64,000 nt of DNA from Isoetes taiwanensis. Its lineage: Eukaryota > Streptophyta > Lycopodiopsida > Isoetales > Isoetaceae. Below are positions 56,560 through 64,000 of the stretch, one piece after another. Made by a program: the position numbers and the translations under genes. Within the stretch, counting starts at the first letter, position 1, and each line of letters begins with the position of its first letter. Location: assembly GCA_021234155.1 (NCBI GenBank), contig JAJEKV010000039.1, positions 3,640,745 to 3,704,744 of the forward strand, read 5' to 3'. The notes under the pieces are model-generated. The model was not told the DNA's origin. It searched no databases and was given only the letters and a program-made list of their open reading frames with translations.

Positions 56560-57790
56560 AAATAATGCTTTATGCAAATTTAAGCACTTCCCATAACACA
56601 AAGCATCAACTGTCAACTACTTCTGCATCAGTTCCATATAAAATCAAAGTATGCTGCCTAGCCAAATCCTAGCTTCAGAGAATCGGCGCTTCCAGCATCT
56701 ATATTTGCTTCTAGATTCAGCTTAGCTTCTATATCCAAAATCTACTTGTTTTTGTCATGTTTTTGCCATGTTTAGCAAGAGCCCTTTCTGCAGTATCGAC
56801 CTATGACTACTAGACCTTCATACTTTTGCAAAGGTCCAAAATCACCAGTAAGCTTTCCTTAAACATCTTCTATTCCGCTTTTTGCTAACTAGAGCATGAT
56901 CTTCAGCCAAAACATGATATTCAGCAGATTTCGGTTCTTCTGTAGACCTTATCCTTTGTAGACTTGAACTTCTTAGACACAAGCAACAATTCAGAAGTTT
57001 TCCTGCATAAAAAGATATTAGATGGAATAGAAAACAAAGAAAGAAAAAAAAATAAAAAAACTTAGCTTATCTCAGAAGGACGACGCCTCAAATCTGGATG
57101 AGGTTTAGTTGATAATATGGTCCACTCTTCCAAGACGGTGCCAAGAAGGACGCGGTTGCTTGTTGTTCACCATGCCGTCATGGCTTTCCCCTTCGATAAC
57201 CAAAACAGGCTTTTTGATTGTGAACCGTCGGATCTGGTCAGGTCGATCCTAGCCAACCGATCTAGGGCGTGATTCAAGACACACCGGATAATAATATATA
57301 TAAGAAGATAACTAGCTAGGCAATTAGTTATTAATTAGCTTAATTAGCTGTCATTTTACGTACCTAAAACCCTTTTAATTTAATCCATAATGGCCCTAAA
57401 ATACCCATGGTGACATATCATGGTATTTGTATATATATCATATAAATACGTACAACATCACACCTGCTTGCCTTCAGGCCATTGTATTCTTTGTTTCTTC
57501 GTCATATATCAAATTGCTTACCGATCTTGCGTATTTCTTGCATATTTCTTGCATGTTCTCCACGTATTTTTCTTGTTTTCGAGTAGGTTCACAACAGTTT
57601 GAACCAGAATCTCTTACCGGTTCTTGTTGTGGTATGAGCCTAAGTATTTCCTTATCCATATTTGGAGTTTTGTCCCATGGAGGATATTTCATCCTTGTTA
57701 CAATAAGTCCAGCAGCTTGTGCAAGTGTATCAGAAGTTGCAGTTGGATAACAAGGAGCTCTAGGAATGGGTAGCTTCTCATGAGTTAGCC
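56560..57790. other. Intergenic, possible 5' remnant of the kinase pseudogene
   Basis: A minus-strand stretch near 57060-57240 (VLVIEGESHDGMVNNKQPRPSWHRLGRVDHIIN) is open, but I could not match it to a CDK N-terminus. Nothing else is supported. Confidence 0.35.
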
Positions 57791-57799
57791 TCAAGCTTC

Positions 57800-58560
57800 A
57801 GGAGGAGGTCAACAGAGCTTAAGATTAGTTTGCCAGACAAATTTGATGGCATTAGATTCAGGCTCCGGGGTTTTTCGAATCAGATTCAACTTGTTATTTG
57901 GCTCCATCCTCATAGGTATCCCATTGATCGGGAACAGGTTGGACTGGTTGGCTCCCTCCTTTTTGGATCAGCTTTGAGTTGGTTCGCTCCCTTACTAGAG
58001 AAAGGGGCTGTCGAGATGCAAAATTTTGCCGTGTTTACTGCTGAATTTGAGGCTTGTTTTGGAGACATCGATCAGTAGCGCTCAATAGTGATCAAGCTTG
58101 GCAACCTCAGGCAAGGTTCTCGTCCGGCTTCGGTTTATGCTTCTAAGTTTCGACAGATTGCCATAGACACTGCCTAGGAAGATGCGGCTCTTCGAGATTG
58201 TTTTCAAAGAGGGCTTTGCGAGGATGTGAAGGATATGTTGCTGACTATCCTAGAACCTTGGATGAAGCTATAAAGTTCATAGTTCGTGGTGATAACCGTC
58301 TTTTTGAGTGTAGGCAAGAAAGATGAAATTAGGCTGCTCCTATTTTTGCAAGCTCCGGTGATCACAACAGCTTCTTCAAAGCCCACGTCCCCTGAATTAG
58401 GAGGCCCAATAACTATGCAAATTGATCGTGTAATTCGAGGACGCTTGTCTGCGGCAGAGAGAAAATACTGAAGAGAGGCTATTCTCTGCCTCTATTGTGG
58501 AGGGGTCATACCGCTTGTGGATGTCTTGTTAAGCGATCAAATCTGCCCAGTCTAGTCCAA
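57800..58560 (+). pseudogene. Ty3-type gag fragment with degraded zinc knuckle
   Basis: The frame reads LPDKFDGIRFRLRGFSNQIQLVIWLHPHRYPIDREQVGLVGSLLFGSALSWFAPLLE and then FTAEFEACFGDID, stop, KLGNLRQGSRPASVYASKFRQIA, and LRDCFQRGLCEDVKDMLL. This is the conserved retrotransposon gag domain of Ty3 elements. Near 58475 CLYCGG leads, after a one-base frameshift, into GHTACGC, so a C-x2-C-x4-H-x4-C knuckle once existed. No protease, LTR or RT is seen nearby, so it is an isolated fragment. Confidence 0.82.
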
Positions 58561-60165
58561 GTAGTAAAAGTCTCTTGACATTTCTCAAACTCCTTCCACA
58601 TGTGACAAAGGTTTTATTCCCTCGGATAAGGTCAGTAAAGAATGTCAATTCAATTCAATTCAATTCAATTCCTAAGTAAATACCTTATGCGATCATTTTA
58701 AGAACTAATTTATAAATTGAACTATCCTACAAAATTAATGCTGTCACAAGTGGTAGCATTTTTTCTTGCAGGGAAATAAAGTTTTATCATCTTTACATCC
58801 CATCTGCACATAGAAGTTAGAAGCAAATATGAAAGGTAGAAAAGGAGCAAGTATAGCTAGAACACTATGACATTCAACTATATCAGTTATACGTTGGATA
58901 TGTGTAATTGATACCCAATTTTCCAGACGCTGTAAGTTTCTCCTAGGCAGGGGCAACCTTACAAAGGTATAGGGGCGAACTCTCGCATGCGCACATTTCC
59001 TTTGAGCAAGTCATGACATCTGAAAATGCAACCTTCACCAAATATAATGACTAAGAAGGGTCACTTGTAAGCAAGTTCAAATCTTTGAAATCAAAATAGT
59101 GACTAACATGGGTGGCTTGCTTCCAGTCCAAGTTGGGTAACTAGTAACTATCAAAGCAATTTTAACATGTGCTACATGCATTTGGTGGGTTTAATTATAT
59201 GTTGCATAACAAATATATTGCAGAATATAACATAACATTAACAACTTGCTTATATACAGAATGTGACGTCCTGTTCCAAGACTTTTACTTACATTCGTTG
59301 AAAACTTCATGTCACAAACAGTAAAGCAGTCTGTATTCCTCTTTTGTGGGTAATGATGAAAACTCGGCTAACATTAGCCTAGCTAGGAAACATAGTACTT
59401 CTAAAAGGAAGGCAAAGATGAGTTGAGATGTCTGGACAATGTATATAGTATAATGAACAAGCTTGGGTTGGCATATATATTAGGATACTTCGCAAGAGAA
59501 GATTGTGATAGTGGGGTCAGTTGGGAGCCCGAAGGTGTTAGGAATGGCATGATACTATTCTTTGGTTCGGGGTTAGGCATGGGGGGGTGTTTGAAAATGA
59601 ATGTGGAGGGAGACGGGAGACAAATGCAGCATCTGGAAATTGAAGAGACTGGGAGGTACAATGGGAGATATAGGGGAGCTACAGGGAGGCAAGAAGGGCA
59701 AGGAAAGTAAATAAGGGGTTCAATATGTGTGAGAGAGCAATGTGAAGGGCAAATGGTGGGGCACTAGGCTTGACGAGCAGGAGTTAGGGTTAGAAAAAGC
59801 AAGGGAGACCACATTGATTGTCAATGAACGATAAAGACATTTGGGTCGAAAATTGTTGGGGACCACAATGGGTACATGGGGTCTCGTAATACGTGGCCGA
59901 TGCTAACGTGCGCTCCACTGTAGTTTAGTAGCAAATGTACGTTCTTTTGGTATAAGGGCATCTATCGTGTTGTTTGGATATATGGTGGAGTGCCTGTGTT
60001 TCTTCCATTCCCTAATTCCCTATGTTTGTCTGTCTGTTTGTTTGTTTTTTTCCTCCTTCCTTATCAGAATCTGGTTCCAACTCAACTTGCAAGTTGGTTT
60101 TTCTCTTGTTTCCAAGTTCCAACTCAACTTGCTTGAGAATCTGAATTGAACTTGGAATTGCTGCA
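58561..60165. other. Upstream region of the MYB gene
   Basis: No gene recognised. It contains an AATTC-type microsatellite (caattcaattcaattcaatt, 58648-58672), a purine-rich stretch (59590-59720) and a pyrimidine-rich leader with tgtctgtctgtttgtttg just before the start codon (60020-60060). The MYB 5' UTR probably lies in the last few hundred bases. Confidence 0.5.
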
Positions 60166-62268
60166 ATGGTGCTTTCCAAACAGAAGCAAGGCCTCCGCAC
60201 CGGCCTCTGGTCGCCCGAGGAGGACGAGAAGCTCGTTCAATGTATCGAGCTCCATGGCAATATTTGCTGGAGCCTTGTTCCCAATAAAGCTGGTGCGCAA
60301 TTCTTTCCTTCTGCGTTTCCAATGCATATGTTTTGAGGCCTCAACTAATTTGCAGAAGCTAAAAAAGAGTGCAGGCACTGTTGAGCAAAAACAACCTGGG
60401 ATGGTTGATATGTTGCATAATCATCCTGCCCAAGATATCATCTTGGGCTATCTTTGATATCCAGGGATGATATCTTGCATAATCATCTTGCTCAACTGTG
60501 TTCAAACACAGTGCTTAAAGTTTGACCACAGAAGGGGCTTGGTGTGATACCTTGCATATCATCCCTGCTCGCAATTTACTCAGTCTTAGCCTGTGTCCAA
60601 AAAGTGTTCAACTAGATAGGAAGGCTTCAAAGAATAAGACAGAAATACCTTGAATTCCATCCCCCTCAACCAATTTAGTTTAGCCTTGTAGGTTGCATAT
60701 ATATCTTCTTTATGATATCTTGCCAATAATTGCAGCACAGATTATCTAATTCTTAGTTACTGTATAATGTATAGCACGTATCCATTGATCTTGCAAGTTG
60801 TTCTAGTCTGAGTTCATCCTGTATGTTAATCTAGTATGCTCATTGCATGTTGCATATCCATCTATGTTGGCAGCTGTGTTATATCTTTGTTGATAATGTA
60901 ATGTATGCTTACCGCAGACAGCGCCAGGTTTTCGAATCAATGTCTGGACATGTCTCATTCTACATGGTTTTAACAAATTAAGACTGTGCGCATGTAATTT
61001 ACCTGTTTTTACCAAATTAAGACTGTGCATGTAACTTACTGTATGTTTGAACAACTTGAATGCTGATCTTCTATTCCAGACTGTGCATATAGTTTGACCT
61101 GCTTTCCAAATTAAGGCTGTATGTATTCATGTAACTTACTGTATGTTTAAACAACTTGAGTGTCTGATTCTGAATTCTGTTATTTGTCGCGGCCGACACG
61201 GTTATGCCACTGCCAGGACTGCGAAGATGCGGAAAGAGCTGTCGCTTGAGATGGGTGAATTATCTCAGACCAGAACTGAAGCGGGGGAAATTCTCGCCAG
61301 AAGAGGAGAGGCTTGTGCTCAACCTACACAGTGTGCTGGGAAACAGGTTCGTTTGTTAGACACTCTATTTCAAGCTGATCTAACATTTATTACAGTCCAC
61401 AGAGAACCATCCATAAAAAGCTTTTTCCATTTTTGGCATTAGATGGTCCCAGATTTCAAAACACTTGCCAGGCCGTACAGATAACGAGATCAAGAACTTC
61501 TGGAACACGGTGATCAGGCGAAAGAGGAAATCAAGCATGGAGAGAGACACAGAAGATCGGGAGCATGAGCAAAATGGTGATGCCAAGTTGGTGATGAATA
61601 TGAATATGAATATGAATATGGATATGGATATGAATGTGAATGTGAACATGAACATGAACATGAACATGAACATGAACTCAGGTTGTGAATTGGATGGCTG
61701 GATCTCAAAGGCCATGATCAGCATGACAATGGCAGAGGGTTCTAACCTCTTTGCAGTCCATAAAAACAGCCTGCCTCCAATCTGGTCCTCCCTCAACCAA
61801 GGTCCCCCCTCCAATGTTCAGGAGTTCTTCTCGGAGCCCCATACGGGCTCATGGCTGTCCCCGTACCCCGGCGCGGGCACGGTTAAGCCTGATCCACTGG
61901 ATCAATGTACAGGTTCATCAAGTTGTGAGTTAGGATCGGGTTCGGGATCCGCATCCGGCGCGAACTCAGACATGGCAGGTGGTTCATGTTGTGATTATGG
62001 CATGATAGCAACACAGCAACACCCCAGAGACTGGGAGTTACAAGGGCCCTTTGACAACTTCCCAGCTGATTTTTTGGTAGGTGAAGGCAATCTAGAGGTT
62101 GCAAGCTTGGATTCCATCATAGGTTCTTCCTTTGAGTGGGGCCAAAGGCCTGCACTAGACCTGGTCTTCTCTCAGACCAGGCATTGGCACCAACTTCATG
62201 ACCTCGTCAACGTCAACGTCTCCTCTCCTGACAGACTTACAGGTCCTTGCCTTCCTATTCTTAAATAA
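60166..62268 (+). CDS. R2R3-MYB transcription factor, three exons
   Basis: Exons 60166-60292, 61217-61346 and 61443-62268 (introns 924 and 96 bp, GT-AG, phases 1 and 2) give 360 aa. The two intron positions are those typical of plant R2R3-MYB genes. R2 has Trp15, Trp35, Trp55; R3 has Phe68, Trp87, Trp106. [24 protein letters not shown] and [15 protein letters not shown] are the DNA-contact helices and hallmark linker. The protein should act in the nucleus on AC-rich or MYB-core promoter sites. R2 is unusual ([19 protein letters not shown]). A 28-residue Met-Asn repeat (about residues 137-164) follows the MYB domain. The C-terminus is Ser/Gly-rich then acidic, activation-domain-like, without a clear EAR motif. 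The R2 and R3 wording resembles secondary-wall and related subgroups, but the subgroup is not certain. Confidence 0.93.
61594..61677 (+). repeat. Coding (ATGAAY)n hexanucleotide microsatellite in the MYB gene
   Basis: Fourteen consecutive hexamers, mostly atgaat then atgaac with two atggat and two gtgaat variants, encode alternating Met-Asn with Met-Asp and Val-Asn steps. The variant order (AAT-ending block, GAT, GTG, AAC-ending block) suggests separate expansion rounds. Confidence 0.95.
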
Positions 62269-63174
62269 TGGCTTCATTTTACAAAGTGCAGCCCCCTTGA
62301 GCAGATACGATACTATATGAAAGTATCCAATTTATGATCATGTTGTACTCCCCTTCTTGGGAAAATGGAAAATAATGGTGTACATTTAGAAAATAGTGGT
62401 TTTTGTGCTTTAGGGGTACATTTGACTTATCATGGATTATTTAGCTTATTATACAATGATGCTTTTCATCCCCTATAAAGGCTATCACTTAGCTATGCTC
62501 GTGTCATGGAATCCTGGCCGTGTCGTGGAACATGGTCCCATGTAATACGCCAATCTAGCTCACCACGTTTACTTGAGTTAGTACTTCATGCATTGTGCAC
62601 TAAGTACCATTTTCGACATATTATATAACAATGGTACATCTCAATATAGTTCAAAGATCTACACGTACATCATTTATCACAATGGTCCACGAAGAGTTTC
62701 TCTTGCATTTTTTATTTATTCTACAACTAAACGTTTTCTATAAAATCTTATTATATATGTTGGTTGTATGTTCATATTTTACACATGATGCCTCTCAACA
62801 TCATAAATAGCATGCCTTTAACATGATTTCAAACGTATGTAAACTATGATGTGATTTGGCAACCTAAGTAAGGCATCCGCTTCAGCCATTTACTGTGGTG
62901 GGGACAGGACCTATCTCTGTGTGTTGTAAATTGTCCCATAAACTACAACTTCCTGTGGACGTTAAAATACTATCTATCTATCTATCCATCTTGTCACAGT
63001 CTATCTATCTGTCTATCTTGTCACGGTCATTATTTTGGGAGAAAGGCAAGAGATTTAAAAGTATACAAGATGATTGCATCATTCAAGGATCTCCTCATCT
63101 TCTTCCATTTCAGTCATTGTAACAGTTTGAACATCAGAGCATCATGGTTTGAGTCAGTCTATTAATAACAATGC
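62269..63174. other. Downstream of the MYB gene
   Basis: AT-rich 3' flank with no gene. It includes a TATC microsatellite (tatctatctatctatcc, about 62970-62988, and a second block to 63022). Confidence 0.55.
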
Positions 63175-63682
63175 ACCCATATACACCTCATTATATATAA
63201 ATATCTTATTAATAACAACGTATTAACATGACACATTAAACCATTGAAAGTGACATTTCACATATTAAGAAATTGGACCATTGAATCCCCAAAAAAAAAA
63301 AAAAAAAAAAAAAAGACTCCCACTTGGTTTTGTAGATATTCGTACAGGGTGTCCAACAGTAGGCCCGGACCGTAGGATATCAATTTCGGGCGATCTTGGC
63401 CATCATTAAATGCAATTCATTTTTTGAAAAGTCTTAGTTAATTGTTACTCAAGAATATGGGGAGGGGGTGATGTATTCGAGCATATGCTCGCCTTCCATT
63501 GGACGCCCTCTACGAGTATCAACAAAAACAAGTGGGGGGGTTTAATTCAACGGTTCTCTTATACTTCCTTCCTTCCTTCCTTCCTTCCTTAATATGTGAA
63601 ATACCACTTTCAATGGTTTAATGTGCCATATTAATTCATTATTATTAACAAGATAATTATATATAATGAGGTGTGTATGGGT
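63175..63682. mobile_element. Long-TIR foldback element, ~508 bp
   Basis: Arms of about 95 bp are inverted with roughly 85-90% identity by eye: 63175-63270 (acccatatacacctcattat, then atataaatatctta.. to aaaccattgaaagtg and cacatattaa) and 63590-63682. The loop holds a poly-A run of about 27 (63291-63315) and a (TTCC)n run (63567-63589). No ORF. The TSD is not clear. Confidence 0.75.
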
Positions 63683-64000
63683 CAAAAAAACTTTTGGCCC
63701 CCTTCAGGGCTGAGGGTTAAGGGTTTGTTAACTGATAAACAAATGCCAAACAATGAGGCATTCAAGATCTATAATCAAGTCTTTTATTATTTACATTTGT
63801 TTGATAGAGACATTCATTATTGTGAAGCATTTAGATACCATATATGTGAAGCATTTAGATACCATATAACTATTACTTCATAGGGGGTTTAAGTCACTCC
63901 ACTCTATTGGATATGGAATTCGGATCCTAAGTAGCATAAAATATGTGTAGTGTACTAAGAATGTTAATACAAGGAAATGATAGAAATGGTTCTTGACTTG
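63683..64000. other. Window end, no gene recognised
   Basis: A short direct repeat (gtgaagcatttagataccat, 63821-63840 and 63847-63866) is the only structure noted. Confidence 0.6.

Noticed and set aside
57060-57240. N-terminal exon of the CDKC-like copy
   Set aside because: An open minus-strand stretch with PSW and VD was considered, but the match to CDKC N-termini is too weak.
61380-61814. 144-aa antisense ORF across MYB exon 3
   Set aside because: Shadow of the MYB coding repeat. The Phe/Met-rich run is the complement of the Met-Asn tract.

Overview
The window looks like nuclear DNA of a land plant. It holds three intron-containing plant genes with clean GT-AG introns, surrounded by nested transposable elements. 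I cannot name the species. The sequence composition, TE load and unusual versions of common plant genes would fit a large, repeat-rich genome such as a fern or gymnosperm, but that is a guess. I saw no tRNA or rRNA gene and no CRISPR array.

Recognisable host genes: (1) a two-exon DUF1685-family gene on + (2515-4014). (2) An eight-exon sucrose-phosphate phosphatase-like HAD hydrolase on - (37217-39995), 504 aa, with a transit-peptide-like N-terminus and Glu in place of the first catalytic Asp of HAD motif I. (3) A three-exon R2R3-MYB transcription factor on + (60166-62268), 360 aa, with a coding hexanucleotide Met-Asn repeat. There are also gene remnants: a PPR fragment (32.4-32.8 kb, -) and a decayed CDKC-like kinase copy (55.6-56.5 kb, -) whose DFG motif reads GFR. 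An unplaced ORF lies at 30.7-31.2 kb (-).

Most of the rest is mobile DNA whose order of insertion can be read directly. From about 7.1 to 25.9 kb lies a decayed Ty1/copia element (-). It is split by a 4.35-kb hAT-type element (9398-13750, 8-bp TSD) and by an 11.4-kb Ty3 element of Tat/Athila type (14400-25791, both LTRs, 5-bp TSD). The Ty3 element is itself split by a 322-bp MITE (20692-21013). In each case the conserved host-element reading frame resumes once the insertion and one TSD copy are removed. A second nest is a full-length but dead L1-type LINE (41088-49830, 15-bp TSD) containing a 2.65-kb CACTA-ended element (45962-48611). A second LINE family, ending in (TTCC)n, appears at three sites (27.65-30.58, 33.52 and 51.06 kb). 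A ~770-bp repeat is present in tandem pairs at 25.9-27.3 and 31.4-32.4 kb. A 1.6-kb purine-only tract lies at 33.06-34.69 kb, and several small foldback elements sit in introns or next to gene starts, including a MULE-like MITE about 180 bp upstream of the phosphatase start.

The genes show no operon-like relation. Their shared feature is TE pressure on introns and promoters. The intergenic stretches at 51-55 kb and 58.5-60 kb hold nothing I can identify beyond short duplications and microsatellites.
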